The notes beneath the pieces were generated by a model that saw only the letters and a list, made by a program, of their open reading frames with translations, had not been told where the DNA came from and did no database searches. This document shows positions 1-9,553 of a stretch of DNA of 64,000 nt, in pieces. This DNA is from JALONH01 sp046329235 (GTDB taxonomy: Bacteria > Bacteroidota > Bacteroidia > Cytophagales > Cytophagaceae): NCBI GenBank assembly GCA_046329235.1, contig JAXLVA010000001.1, forward strand, positions 1,488,001-1,552,000, in the 5' to 3' direction. Positions within the stretch are counted from its first letter, which is position 1; each line of letters starts with the position of its first letter. A program made the position numbers and the translations under genes.

Positions 1-615
1 TTTGTGCCTTATGATATGGTTCAAGCAGAGGTAATCATTTTAAGTCCTTCAGTAGAATACAATAAAGATTTAGCTCCTGCGCAATCTTTATACAACGAAT
101 ATTTCGGAGGCAACATGGGCAGTCTTGTTTTTCAAGAATTAAGAGAGTCAAGAGCACTAGCTTATTCTGTTAAATCTGTATTTGAAAGCCCGGCAAGACC
201 CACTGAAATTTACTTCAGCAATTCATACATAGGAACACAAGCTGACAAACTCAACGAAGCTCTCAAAGGGTTAATTGAATTAATAGATTCAATGCCGGCA
301 TCGCCGTTACTATTTGAAAATTCTAAACAATCTATTTTAGAAACCATAAGAAGTACCCGTGTTACCAAAGCTGCTACGTTATCAGAGTATGAGCGCATGG
401 ATTTATTTCATCTAACGGAAGATCCTCGAAAAGCGATTTATGAGAAAGTACCATCTATGACCTTTGAGGATTTAAAAAAATTCCAAGAAACCTACATCAA
501 AGGCAAACATAGAGTCATTCTAGTTATAGGGTCTAAAAACAAAATAGACATGTCTGTTTTACAACAATTTGGCGAAGTTAAAGAACTGACCTTAGAAGAT
601 ATATTCGGCTATTAA
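1..615 (+). CDS. M16 family (insulinase-like) zinc peptidase, C-terminal part, cut by window edge
   Basis: The reading frame is open to the left edge, so the gene begins outside the window; the GTG at position 4 is not a credible start. The visible 204 residues form the C-terminal half of an M16 peptidase. The stretch FGGNMGSLVFQELRESRAL, followed by AYSV, is the typical region where M16 C-terminal repeats position an R/Y pair next to the active site. The catalytic HxxEH motif would lie in the missing N-terminal part, so activity cannot be judged. M16 proteins in Bacteroidota are usually secreted or periplasmic oligopeptidases. A hairpin terminator follows directly, so this is the last gene of its transcript. 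Confidence 0.85.
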   Translation, partial: FVPYDMVQAEVIILSPSVEYNKDLAPAQSLYNEYFGGNMGSLVFQELRESRALAYSVKSVFESPARPTEIYFSNSYIGTQADKLNEALKGLIELIDSMPASPLLFENSKQSILETIRSTRVTKAATLSEYERMDLFHLTEDPRKAIYEKVPSMTFEDLKKFQETYIKGKHRVILVIGSKNKIDMSVLQQFGEVKELTLEDIFGY

Positions 616-626
616 GCCTACGGTAT

Positions 627-672
627 AACCTGTTGAAAGTGTAGTTTTTTGACTTTCAGCAGGTTTTATTTT
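627..672 (+). terminator. Rho-independent terminator after the M16 peptidase
   Basis: A 14-bp stem pairs AACCTGTTGAAAGT (627-640) with ACTTTCAGCAGGTT (652-665), with one G-U pair. The loop is T-rich and a T-rich tail follows. It starts 11 bases after the stop codon. Confidence 0.8.
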
Positions 673-685
673 TTAACTGGAAAAG

Positions 686-717
686 ATTGAATTTTTAGGT
701 AGTTATACGTAATATTG
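686..717 (+). promoter_or_regulatory. Candidate Bacteroidota-type promoter for icd
   Basis: ATTG at 686-689 lies 20 bp before TAATATTG at 710-717. This approximates the phylum consensus TTTG-N19/20-TAnnTTTG with one mismatch in each box. The icd start codon is 36 bp downstream. Assigned by eye. Confidence 0.35.
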
Positions 718-753
718 ATAGCTTGTATAACAATTAATTAACGATAAAAATCG

Positions 754-1986
754 ATGAGTTCAAAAATTAAAGTAGCTAATCCGGTAGTTGAATTGGATGG
801 CGATGAAATGACTAGAATTATCTGGAAATTCATTAAAGATAAATTGATTCTTCCATACCTAGACGTTGATATCAAATATTATGATTTAGGAATGGAGCAC
901 CGTGATGCTACTAATGACCAAGTAACTGTAGATGCAGCTGAAGCTATTAAAAAATACTCCGTAGGTATCAAATGTGCTACAATTACTCCTGATGAGCAAC
1001 GTGTAAAAGAGTTCAACTTGAAATCGATGTGGAAATCACCTAACGGTACTATTCGTAACATCTTAGATGGTACGGTATTCCGTGAGCCTATCGTTTGTCA
1101 AAACGTACCAAGATTAGTTCCTAACTGGACTGCTCCTATCGTAGTAGGTCGTCACGCTTTTGGTGACCAATACAAGGCGACTGATTTCGTAGTACCTGGC
1201 AAAGGTAAATTAACTATCAAGTTTGAAGGTGAAGACGGAAAAATTATTGAACACGAAGTATATAAATTCAATGGCGGTGGTGTAGCAATGGGTATGTATA
1301 ACACAGATGAATCTATCCGTGGGTTTGCACACTCTTGTTTCAACATGGCATTAGGTAAAGGATGGCCTTTATACTTATCTACTAAAAATACCATCTTGAA
1401 AAAGTATGATGGTAGATTCAAAGATATTTTCCAAGAGATTTACGATGCAGAATACAAAGCTAAGTTTGAAGCTAAAGGTATCGTATATGAACACCGTCTA
1501 ATTGATGACATGGTTGCTTCTGCTTTAAAATGGAATGGCAAATTCGTTTGGGCTTGTAAGAACTATGATGGTGACGTACAATCTGACTCAGTAGCTCAAG
1601 GTTTCGGTTCATTAGGATTAATGACATCTGTTTTAGTTACTCCGGACGGTAAAACAATGGAAGCTGAAGCAGCTCACGGTACTGTTACACGTCACTACAG
1701 AGATCACCAAGCGGGTAAGCCTACATCTACTAACCCTATTGCTTCTATCTTCGCATGGACAAGAGGTTTAGAATTCAGAGGTAAACTTGACGGTAACCAA
1801 GATCTAATCAACTTCTGCCAAACTTTAGAGAAGGTTTGTGTAGCTACAGTTGAAAGTGGTAAAATGACTAAAGATTTAGCAGTTTGTATCCACGGTAACA
1901 AAGTAAACCATGGTGAACACTACTTATATACTGAAGAGTTTTTAAGTGCTATCGATAGCAACTTAAAAGTAGCTTTAGGAAAGTAA
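754..1986 (+). CDS. icd: NADP-dependent isocitrate dehydrogenase (eukaryote-like type)
   Basis: The 410-residue protein oxidatively decarboxylates isocitrate to 2-oxoglutarate in the TCA cycle. It has the conserved dimeric NADP-IDH blocks: NPVVELDGDEMTRIIW at the N-terminus, SPNGTIRNILDGTVFREPI around residues 95-113 for isocitrate binding, and EAAHGTVTRHYRDHQ near 306-320 for NADP binding. Length and motifs fit the homodimeric type shared by mitochondria and many Bacteroidota, rather than the E. coli type. The ATG at 754 gives the expected N-terminus. It is a single-gene unit between two hairpin terminators and is convergent with the TPR-CHAT gene. Confidence 0.97.
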   Translation: MSSKIKVANPVVELDGDEMTRIIWKFIKDKLILPYLDVDIKYYDLGMEHRDATNDQVTVDAAEAIKKYSVGIKCATITPDEQRVKEFNLKSMWKSPNGTIRNILDGTVFREPIVCQNVPRLVPNWTAPIVVGRHAFGDQYKATDFVVPGKGKLTIKFEGEDGKIIEHEVYKFNGGGVAMGMYNTDESIRGFAHSCFNMALGKGWPLYLSTKNTILKKYDGRFKDIFQEIYDAEYKAKFEAKGIVYEHRLIDDMVASALKWNGKFVWACKNYDGDVQSDSVAQGFGSLGLMTSVLVTPDGKTMEAEAAHGTVTRHYRDHQAGKPTSTNPIASIFAWTRGLEFRGKLDGNQDLINFCQTLEKVCVATVESGKMTKDLAVCIHGNKVNHGEHYLYTEEFLSAIDSNLKVALGK

Positions 1987-2003
1987 TTTATACCCGCTTT
2001 ATA

Positions 2004-2045
2004 ATAACAAAAAAGCCTCGATTTCTATCGAGGCTTTTTTGTTAT
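2004..2045. terminator. Bidirectional terminator between icd and the TPR-CHAT gene
   Basis: A perfect 19-bp stem (2004-2022 with 2027-2045) closes a 4-base TTCT loop. The core is GCCTCGAT/ATCGAGGC flanked by A6 and T6, so it can terminate transcription in both directions. The same GCCTCGA core recurs at 50,330 and 51,786. Confidence 0.9.
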
Positions 2046-2066
2046 ATGATGAAAAGTAATGATTGA

Positions 2067-5000
2067 TTAATCTAAACCTATCATTACAAATGCTCCCCAG
2101 TAAAGAGGATTTTTATATTTATTATAGATATACATTTTTGCATCGATGAATGCTTGACGTCTATCCTTTGATAGTATCCAGTTTTCATAAAACTTATCCA
2201 TCAGTTCATTTGTAATCTCATCGTTTACTTTAAACAAACTCATTACTAAGTTTTGCGAGCCCGCTACAATAAAGGCTCTCTGTAAACCATATACACCCTC
2301 CCCTAATTGAACATCGCCCAGACCAGTTTCACAAGCACTCAATATTACTAGATCTGTGTTATCTAAGTTCAAGTTCATAGCTTCATAAGCGGTTAACACC
2401 CCATCAGAAGCATTTATTTGAGATATATCATTCTTATCTAAAATAGCCCCGCCATTTGTCAATAATAATCCCGAGCGATATAAAGAATTAGATGCAGCAT
2501 CGTTAGTTAATTCAGATTCATAATCACTTTGTTTCATATCCGGCATAAAGTAACCATGTGTCGCAAAGTGTAAAAATCGAGGGCTATTTAAAGCCTTTAC
2601 CTTGTCTTCTGTTGCATTTTTATTTAAATAAATATCACAAGGAACTTTACTATTCGATAAGACCTGATAAATATCTTTAACTTCATTCTCAGCACCTGTT
2701 AAACTCACCCAAGTAGATCCGGATAAGGTATCTTTTAATTTTGCAGAATAATAAAAATCAGGATTACCAAACAAAGCAATATTTTCAATTGTCTTCTTAT
2801 TAGGATTGCCTTTTAGTTTTTGATTATAATCAACTAAAATATCTTTTGTATTAGCAATCTGAACAAACTGGTAGTTATCAATCAAATATTTACCATCAGG
2901 TCTCTTGATTGTTTCTAAATTCATTTGATTATACACCCCATCCGGAGAAACAAACAAACGTTTTTTGTCTGAAGGAATAACACCTGAAATTCTAGACCAA
3001 TAACGATCAAATGTATTTTTATCATCTAGATTAAACTTAATGGCATTTCTATAATACTTAATGTATTTGCCTTCTAATTCTTTACCATTAGTAATATGAA
3101 CGATTTCCGGGTTGTTTTTCGTTTCTCTTGTTATAACCACGGCTGAATAAAATACACTATCAGAATACTTCGTTGTAAAATAACGATAGCGCACTATTTC
3201 TATGGCTGCATCCTTTTGATCTAAGGCCACCTTAAGTTGTTTCCAATCATAATTTGTGTTTGTTTCAAAACTTTGCGCAAACACTTCAGATGATTCACTT
3301 AAGTTTTTCTCTAATTGTTCTATCTCTTTCTGTAATTGATCTAGGTTAATGCTATTAGCCTGTAATTGTTCAGCATCCATGGATACAGCCGTTGTGAACA
3401 ACTCTTTCTTAGCTAACCAAGTCTGATAGTTCTCAATCAACTTTGCATTTCCACTATTCAAGATTCTTTCTTTTACTTTAATAGAGGAGTTTAATAATAT
3501 CGCTTTAGTTGACATTATCAAATTGGTCATGTTGGAAATCAACTCCGGTTTTTGAGCACCTAATTGATATACCAATGTGTAGTAAAATTCAATATCATTC
3601 TTGATAATATTCCAAGATTTTGATTTTTCACGTTCACTTAACGTAGGGAATTGTTTTTTAATGAAAGTGATATAAGAAGCTAAAACTTCATCATAAGCCT
3701 TTACGCTGTTATCGTAGTCTTTCAAAATATAATACATCTGACCACTTTTAGCTAGAGCTCTTAAATAGTCCGGATGTTTAGTAGAGAACTTGGAACTATA
3801 AATACCTTTAGCTTTAATAAAACAAGTATTCGCATCAGCATATTTAGCTCTTCTATAATTAATCATCCCTTTGATATAATTATAATCGGCTGTATGTCTA
3901 TCTTCCGTTCCAAACTTTGCTATCCAAATTCTATTTGCTGCTTCTAATTGTATATCGGAATCATCTAGGCGATTTGTTTCTAGGTAAAACAATGAAAGGT
4001 TCTTTAATACATCTGCATAGATGGGGTTTTCATCATTTAAATTTGTCTTAATAATTTGTAGCGATTGATTGAACAAATCTTCAATTTGTTTTTTGTCACC
4101 ATTATTATAATATCTTATTAATGCTAACTCATTTAAAGAAGTAGCTACGTTAATATGGTTATTACCATATTGTTTTTTATAATTATCAATTACGGTTTGT
4201 ATACCTTTTTGTGCTGTCGAATAATCGCCCATAGCAGCATGTATATTTGCATATACTCTTAAACATTCGGCATATCGAATGGACGACTCTCCAAACAATT
4301 GCTTGCTTATATTCATTGAGCGAATAGCATATTTCTCAGCTTTAGAATAATCACCGGTCAAATAATACAAATACGCTAATTGAGATAATGGCAAAATAAG
4401 TCTTCGAGTATTTACCCCAAATCGCTTTTCTTTAATATCTACAGAAGCTAACAAACTTTTCTCCGTTTCAGAATATTTACCGATATGGATATATAAAATG
4501 GCAATCTCATCGATAGTAGATGATAATGTAGCTTGAGTAGACGACTTCTTCGTAAGTTTAAATGCTTTAGTCAGGTTCTTTTCAGCTTCTCGATACAACC
4601 CTTGTATAATATATAATCGAGCTTGAGTCTCGAGTGCTTTACCATATTCAAAATTATCAACCGTGGTTGCACTCTTTTTAAATATGGCTAATGATTTGTT
4701 TAATCGAGTATCCGCATCTATATACTTACCTGTAGAAATATCAATATTGGCCATATAACGAAGTGTAACCGCATATGGAATACTTTCTTGGCCATAAAGT
4801 TGCTCTGTAACTTTAGTAATATCATTTACAATCTGACGAGCTTTATCGAATCGGTCGGTAAGTTCAAAAAGTCTAACTTCAGAATATTGGTAGCTTAATA
4901 CTTTCTTGTGTCCGGCATACATTTCTTTGCTTATGATACTATCAAAGCTTGATATATATATGTCCTCAGCCTCTTTAAACTTCTCCGTATATTGGAAGTA

Positions 5001-6314
5001 ATAATTAGCCTTATCCAACAACTGCATATGATACAAAGGCGCATTCTTTCCTAAAAGTCGTTCTTTGATTATGGTAGAATTTTCAATTGCCTGCTCGGCT
5101 AAGTCATATCTTTCTGTTTCCGTATAAGCTCTGTTTAGGATATCCAACAGATGAGCTCTATCTAAATGTATCATAGGGATAACATTAGACATAGCTAAAA
5201 CTTTGTTAATATCCTTTATAACTTTCTCCCATTCACCTTGTAAAATTTCAGTATCAATTTCTACCAATTCAACTTTACTACTGTAATAGTGATTAGAACC
5301 ATAATAACGAGTAATCTTAGCATCTAACACACGTTTCTTTTTTCTATAATCCTTACTTTGACTAGTAACTTTATATGTAGGAATCAACAATGAGTATATC
5401 TCGATAGCCTCACGACTATACGTTTTATATCTACCATACTTAGTAGTCAATAGAGATTTATATGCATCTTCATAGATTTTATTTGCTGATTTTATATCAC
5501 CTTTATCAGCCATTAAACGACCGGCAATTACTCTATTTTCAACATAGGAAAAATCTTTATTACTCAGGTTCTTCTTAATCCAGTTCTTAGCTAAAGTCAA
5601 CATGGAATCAGTTGACTTGTAATTACCATTTTCAAAATAGATATCAGCTTGCAAGTTTAATAAGCTGGCATAACTTCTCTTTCTCAAAATCTGATTATAC
5701 GCTGAAACAGGAACCCATTTAGGTTTCCCGGTCTTAGGATCTGTTATTTCATCTTTCGTTACAATTCTAGAATAACGATAGGATATAATTTCAGGCAACA
5801 AAGACTGAGCTTTCAAGTGAAAACCTTGCTTGAAATAACAATAGACCTTACGAGTTTTTAAATCATGAATTAAATCTTGATTTTTCAAACCGGATGTTTG
5901 AATCAGCTGATCGGCTTGTTCTATATATTGAGAAGCTAGATAGTAGTTACCATAAGACAAGTACGTATCAATTGCATGCAAAATACATTTAGCATATTGA
6001 TAAGAATCCGTTTTAGGTGCTCTGGCCAAGGTCTTATTACCTTGATCCATGTTGAACTCATAATCTTGAAAAGCTCCATTTAACTCAGAGCCTTCTGCTA
6101 ATAAGAAGTACGCACGAGCCTCCGTAATTAAATCTCTGTCTTTATCTGTTTGAATCTTTTTTAACAAATCACGATTGTAACGCAGCCCTATGACATAATC
6201 CCCTTTTTCATAGTAACGTTCAATTTTAGTAAAATTCAATTCATACTTTGTATCCTGCGCTTGTAGTCCTGTGATAAAAAAAAGACTGAACAGAATCACG
6301 TAAAAGTTCTTCAT
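2067..6314 (-). CDS. Secreted TPR-repeat protein with C-terminal CHAT (caspase-like) domain
   Basis: The 1415-residue protein starts with a signal peptide (MKNFYVILFSLFFITGLQA). About 900 residues of helical TPR-type repeats follow, with recurring patterns such as YxxAEKxxxxALxI. A coiled, Q/E-rich stretch lies around 990-1030. The last 300 residues are a CHAT domain. The likely catalytic dyad is the His in FLHFATHGYF (about residue 1247) and the Cys in LVILSACETGLGD (about 1326), followed by the conserved GEGVYGLQRAF segment. CHAT domains are clan CD cysteine peptidase relatives; TPRs usually bind partners. The export signal suggests it acts outside the cytoplasm. It lies 39 bp after the DegT-like aminotransferase on the same strand and may be co-transcribed. 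Substrate and role are unknown. Confidence 0.88.
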   Translation of the reverse strand: MKNFYVILFSLFFITGLQAQDTKYELNFTKIERYYEKGDYVIGLRYNRDLLKKIQTDKDRDLITEARAYFLLAEGSELNGAFQDYEFNMDQGNKTLARAPKTDSYQYAKCILHAIDTYLSYGNYYLASQYIEQADQLIQTSGLKNQDLIHDLKTRKVYCYFKQGFHLKAQSLLPEIISYRYSRIVTKDEITDPKTGKPKWVPVSAYNQILRKRSYASLLNLQADIYFENGNYKSTDSMLTLAKNWIKKNLSNKDFSYVENRVIAGRLMADKGDIKSANKIYEDAYKSLLTTKYGRYKTYSREAIEIYSLLIPTYKVTSQSKDYRKKKRVLDAKITRYYGSNHYYSSKVELVEIDTEILQGEWEKVIKDINKVLAMSNVIPMIHLDRAHLLDILNRAYTETERYDLAEQAIENSTIIKERLLGKNAPLYHMQLLDKANYYFQYTEKFKEAEDIYISSFDSIISKEMYAGHKKVLSYQYSEVRLFELTDRFDKARQIVNDITKVTEQLYGQESIPYAVTLRYMANIDISTGKYIDADTRLNKSLAIFKKSATTVDNFEYGKALETQARLYIIQGLYREAEKNLTKAFKLTKKSSTQATLSSTIDEIAILYIHIGKYSETEKSLLASVDIKEKRFGVNTRRLILPLSQLAYLYYLTGDYSKAEKYAIRSMNISKQLFGESSIRYAECLRVYANIHAAMGDYSTAQKGIQTVIDNYKKQYGNNHINVATSLNELALIRYYNNGDKKQIEDLFNQSLQIIKTNLNDENPIYADVLKNLSLFYLETNRLDDSDIQLEAANRIWIAKFGTEDRHTADYNYIKGMINYRRAKYADANTCFIKAKGIYSSKFSTKHPDYLRALAKSGQMYYILKDYDNSVKAYDEVLASYITFIKKQFPTLSEREKSKSWNIIKNDIEFYYTLVYQLGAQKPELISNMTNLIMSTKAILLNSSIKVKERILNSGNAKLIENYQTWLAKKELFTTAVSMDAEQLQANSINLDQLQKEIEQLEKNLSESSEVFAQSFETNTNYDWKQLKVALDQKDAAIEIVRYRYFTTKYSDSVFYSAVVITRETKNNPEIVHITNGKELEGKYIKYYRNAIKFNLDDKNTFDRYWSRISGVIPSDKKRLFVSPDGVYNQMNLETIKRPDGKYLIDNYQFVQIANTKDILVDYNQKLKGNPNKKTIENIALFGNPDFYYSAKLKDTLSGSTWVSLTGAENEVKDIYQVLSNSKVPCDIYLNKNATEDKVKALNSPRFLHFATHGYFMPDMKQSDYESELTNDAASNSLYRSGLLLTNGGAILDKNDISQINASDGVLTAYEAMNLNLDNTDLVILSACETGLGDVQLGEGVYGLQRAFIVAGSQNLVMSLFKVNDEITNELMDKFYENWILSKDRRQAFIDAKMYIYNKYKNPLYWGAFVMIGLD

Positions 6315-6353
6315 AGTATTATAATTATTTCAAGTTGAGTTGTGGGTCAAAAT

Positions 6354-7478
6354 TTATACTCTACTTATAAAAGTATTAATTTTTTCCGATATATATTGAA
6401 CATCTGCCCTACTTAAATGAAGTCCTGAAGGCAAGCACAAAGTGTTTTTAAATTCTAATTCAGAAACTGTATTATTATAAGATTTCTTATCACAAAAAAT
6501 CGGTTGCAAATGCATTGGCATCCAAAGTTTACGTGATTCTATATTAAACTCTTCCAAAAACACTCTTAATAACTCAGAATCTATTTTTGAATCTATCTCA
6601 ATTAAGGTTAACCAAGCATTATCGTTATCACTATAAGTAGAAAAAACGACTTTACTACTAGAAATTAAGTATTCATTATACCAATCTCGGATTTGTCGTT
6701 TTTTTCTAATCTTTTGAGGTAGATTCTCCAATTGAGCTAATCCAAAAGCCGCATTGATATTGCTTAATCTATAATTAAACCCAATCTCACGATGTTCATA
6801 ATGCGATGTATTTTCTTTAGCTTGATTGGCAAGTTTTTCCAAGTATTCTCTTCTTGATCTAGCCTTACAATAAAGCGCACCACCGGTACCTCCTGCTGTA
6901 ATGATTTTATTCCCATTAAATGAGAATATTGCAAAATCTCCTATCATACCACAATGTTGATTATTAATTGTAGTTCCTAAGGATTCTGCAGCATCTTCAA
7001 TTAGAGAGATTTGATAAAGATCACATATACGTTTTATTTCAAAAATATTAGCAGCAAATCCATAGAGATGTACTGCAATTACCGCTTTGGGCTTTTTATT
7101 CAACTGAATGGAATCTAAAATTGCTTTTTCCAACAATTGAGAATCCATCGTGTAGGATCCTAATTTATTATCAACAAAAACCGGTTCAGCACCTACATAC
7201 GTTATTGGGAATACAGCACCAGCAAAAGTCGCTGTTGGACAAATGACCACATCACCTTGTGATACTCCTGCACCGATCAATGCTAGATGAAGTGCATGCG
7301 TACCACTACTGGTCAAAAAAATATTATCCGTTTTAAGGTAATCGTTAAGTGCTTGTTGAAACTTAAAAACAAAAGGTCCAACCGGAGCAATCCAGTTGGA
7401 CTCTATAGCATCTTTCACATACCTTAGTTCATTCCCATCTTGATAGGGAGGCGAAAGGTATATGCGATTCATAATCAA
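6354..7478 (-). CDS. DegT/DnrJ/EryC1/StrS family sugar aminotransferase (PglE-like)
   Basis: The 374-residue PLP-dependent enzyme transfers an amino group to a nucleotide-linked keto-sugar. Typical family blocks are present: FLTSSGTHALHLAL near 55-68, VHLYGFAANI and EDAAESLGTT before the cofactor lysine, and FSFNGNKIITAGGTGG near 190 with the PLP-binding Lys. The start overlaps the stop of the upstream acetyltransferase gene by 4 bp (ATGA). The order PglC-, PglD-, PglE-like matches the bacillosamine-type 2,4-diamino-sugar module, which suggests a UDP-4-keto-sugar substrate. No 4,6-dehydratase (PglF) is in the window, so the exact sugar is inferred. Confidence 0.88.
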   Translation of the reverse strand: MIMNRIYLSPPYQDGNELRYVKDAIESNWIAPVGPFVFKFQQALNDYLKTDNIFLTSSGTHALHLALIGAGVSQGDVVICPTATFAGAVFPITYVGAEPVFVDNKLGSYTMDSQLLEKAILDSIQLNKKPKAVIAVHLYGFAANIFEIKRICDLYQISLIEDAAESLGTTINNQHCGMIGDFAIFSFNGNKIITAGGTGGALYCKARSRREYLEKLANQAKENTSHYEHREIGFNYRLSNINAAFGLAQLENLPQKIRKKRQIRDWYNEYLISSSKVVFSTYSDNDNAWLTLIEIDSKIDSELLRVFLEEFNIESRKLWMPMHLQPIFCDKKSYNNTVSELEFKNTLCLPSGLHLSRADVQYISEKINTFISRV

Positions 7479-8080
7479 CTTTTAACTAAGGTTCTAATTA
7501 TTTTACCCGGTACCCCTACCACCATCGAGAAATCAGGTATATCCTGTGTAATTACCGAACCGGCACCAATTACACACCACTTACCAATACTTCTTCCGGG
7601 AATAATGGTTGCTCCTGCACCAATATGTGTACCTTCTCCTACAAATATATTTGCGCATAATGTCACATTAGGTGAAATATGAACAAAATCTTGTAGTTCA
7701 CAATCATGTTCTACCACAGCATTAGTGTTTATAATACAGTGCTTACCTACTGAAGCACCGGAATTAACAACTGCTCCAGGTAACACCACGGATCCCTCAT
7801 CCACTTGTGCATATCTGGATACTACAGCAGATGCATGAATAGCTTTCCCAAATCGATGTGCTACTTTATTTACTACTTTTTTCCGCACTAAATTATCTCC
7901 AATGGAAACAATTAACTTTTGTCCGGATTCATAATCAGGTTTATACATCCCAATTACCGGAGTGTCATCTAATTTGATTAAATCCGGGTTATCATCAAAA
8001 ATGGCTGCCACTGATTCGCCTGATGTTTGAATGGAATCTTTAACTACTTGTGCGTGTCCGCTCGCTCCGTACAATAACAT
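7475..8080 (-). CDS. Sugar O/N-acetyltransferase, left-handed beta-helix (PglD/NeuD-like)
   Basis: The 201-residue protein begins with a Rossmann-like N-terminal part (MLLYGASGHAQVVKDSI), the hallmark of PglD/NeuD enzymes. Hexapeptide repeats follow from about residue 85 (VVLPGAVVNSGASVGKHC, VEHDCELQDFVHISPNV), forming a left-handed beta-helix that binds acetyl-CoA. The His in VEHDC is the expected general base. The enzyme would acetylate the 4-amino group made by the neighbouring aminotransferase. It lies between the glycosyl-1-phosphate transferase gene (12-bp gap) and the aminotransferase gene (4-bp overlap), so the three form one operon. Confidence 0.88.
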   Translation of the reverse strand: MLLYGASGHAQVVKDSIQTSGESVAAIFDDNPDLIKLDDTPVIGMYKPDYESGQKLIVSIGDNLVRKKVVNKVAHRFGKAIHASAVVSRYAQVDEGSVVLPGAVVNSGASVGKHCIINTNAVVEHDCELQDFVHISPNVTLCANIFVGEGTHIGAGATIIPGRSIGKWCVIGAGSVITQDIPDFSMVVGVPGKIIRTLVKS

Positions 8081-8092
8081 ATTTATATAAAT

Positions 8093-8686
8093 TTAAAACG
8101 GTTTATTTTTCTGGTTATCCTTGGGATATACCTGACTCCAATTCCCCAATACAATAAATGTTTTGAGAAAAATCTTCAAGTCTAACCTCCAATCCAAATG
8201 TGAAACATAATAAACATCCAACTTGAATTTCTCTTCCCATGATATCGCATTTCTGCCATTCACTTGGGCCCAACCTGTAATACCTGGTTTAACGTCAAAA
8301 CGCCCATTTTGTTCATCTGAATAGAAATTATTGTACTCTACCAATAATGGTCTTGGCCCAATAATACTCATATCCCCCCTTAATACATTCCAAAACTGAG
8401 GGAGTTCATCTATAGAAGTCACTCTTAACCAATGAGTAAAGAAGCTTTCCCTTTCTTTGTCAGTCTTTAGCTCACCCGATTTCAGAGGTTTAAGCGTAAT
8501 GAATTTAATACAATTAAACTGCTGCTTATTTTTTCCACTTCGCTGTTGAATAAAAAAGATTTGTCCGAATTGAGCGTACAAACAACAACCAACAATTATC
8601 ATCAAAGGTAGAGTCACGCACAAAACGATTACCGAAATCAAAAAATCGAATAACGGTTTAATAAATCCGGTATACAACATGGACAT
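8093..8686 (-). CDS. Membrane phosphoglycosyl transferase, bacterial sugar transferase family (PglC-like)
   Basis: At 197 residues this is a small monotopic phosphoglycosyl transferase that moves a sugar-1-phosphate from a nucleotide sugar onto a polyprenyl phosphate at the inner membrane. An N-terminal hydrophobic segment (FLISVIVLCVTLPLMIIVGCC) precedes the family core. The core has SIDELPQFWNVLRGDMSIIGPRPL around 90-115, whose D-E pair belongs to the catalytic motif, and KPGITGWAQVNGRN. The size matches PglC rather than the long WbaP type. It is the first gene of the three-gene module and is divergent from ispE. The ATG two codons further in is an alternative start. Confidence 0.88.
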   Translation of the reverse strand: MSMLYTGFIKPLFDFLISVIVLCVTLPLMIIVGCCLYAQFGQIFFIQQRSGKNKQQFNCIKFITLKPLKSGELKTDKERESFFTHWLRVTSIDELPQFWNVLRGDMSIIGPRPLLVEYNNFYSDEQNGRFDVKPGITGWAQVNGRNAISWEEKFKLDVYYVSHLDWRLDLKIFLKTFIVLGNWSQVYPKDNQKNKPF

Positions 8687-8740
8687 TCTTTATGTGTTGA
8701 AAATAATATAAATTGTCGAATAATTTACAATTATTCGACA

Positions 8741-9553
8741 ATGATTGCTTTTCCGAATGCTAAAATAAACCTCGGGTTATATATCACAGAAAAAAGACAG
8801 GATGGATATCATAATATTGAAACCATCTTCTATCCTATACCTTGGTCAGATATATTAGAAATAATACCTTCTGAAAACACTACTTTTAACTCTTCCGGAA
8901 TCAACATTCCAGGCGACACTAGTTCTAACTTGTGTATTAAAGCATATCAGCTACTAAAAGACAAATATAAATTGCCGCCTGTTCATATTTATCTACATAA
9001 AATAGTTCCTATTGGAGCCGGTCTTGGTGGAGGATCATCGGATGCTTCTTTCACTCTTTCTTCTCTTAATAAATTATTTGATTTAAATCTTAACAACTCT
9101 GAATTGGAAGAATACGCCTCCAAATTAGGAAGCGATTGTGCTTTTTTTATTGAGAATAAAGCAACATACGCATATGGAAAGGGTGATCAATTCAAAGCAC
9201 TAACCAATTTCTCATTAAAAGGGTATTACATACTGTTGATTTACCCACCAATAGCCATTTCAACGCAAGAAGCTTACAATGGTATCACTCCTAAAAAATC
9301 AGATAGTAACATCATTGATGTTTTAAACTCCCCTATTCAATCATGGAAAGAGAATTTGAATAATGATTTTGAAGTGAGCTTGTTTCCAAAATATCCGGTA
9401 TTAAAAAAAATAAAGGAGGACTTATATCAATCCGGTGCCATTTATGCCTCTATGAGTGGTTCCGGTTCAACTATGTTTGGTATCTATAATTATGATCCGG
9501 ATGAAGTTCTTCCCCAATTTTCACCTTATCAATGTTTCTCTTCTGAGTTATGA
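8741..9553 (+). CDS. ispE: 4-diphosphocytidyl-2-C-methyl-D-erythritol kinase
   Basis: The 270-residue GHMP kinase phosphorylates CDP-ME in the MEP (non-mevalonate) isoprenoid pathway in the cytoplasm. The N-terminus has FPNAKINLGLYITEKRQDGY with the catalytic Lys. The ATP-binding glycine loop is PIGAGLGGGSSDASFTL around 92-108, and SMSGSGSTMFG near 236 is the third GHMP motif. The length is normal for IspE. It is divergent from the pglC-like gene and overlaps the next lipoprotein gene by 4 bp, so the three following plus-strand genes are probably read together. Confidence 0.96.
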   Translation: MIAFPNAKINLGLYITEKRQDGYHNIETIFYPIPWSDILEIIPSENTTFNSSGINIPGDTSSNLCIKAYQLLKDKYKLPPVHIYLHKIVPIGAGLGGGSSDASFTLSSLNKLFDLNLNNSELEEYASKLGSDCAFFIENKATYAYGKGDQFKALTNFSLKGYYILLIYPPIAISTQEAYNGITPKKSDSNIIDVLNSPIQSWKENLNNDFEVSLFPKYPVLKKIKEDLYQSGAIYASMSGSGSTMFGIYNYDPDEVLPQFSPYQCFSSEL

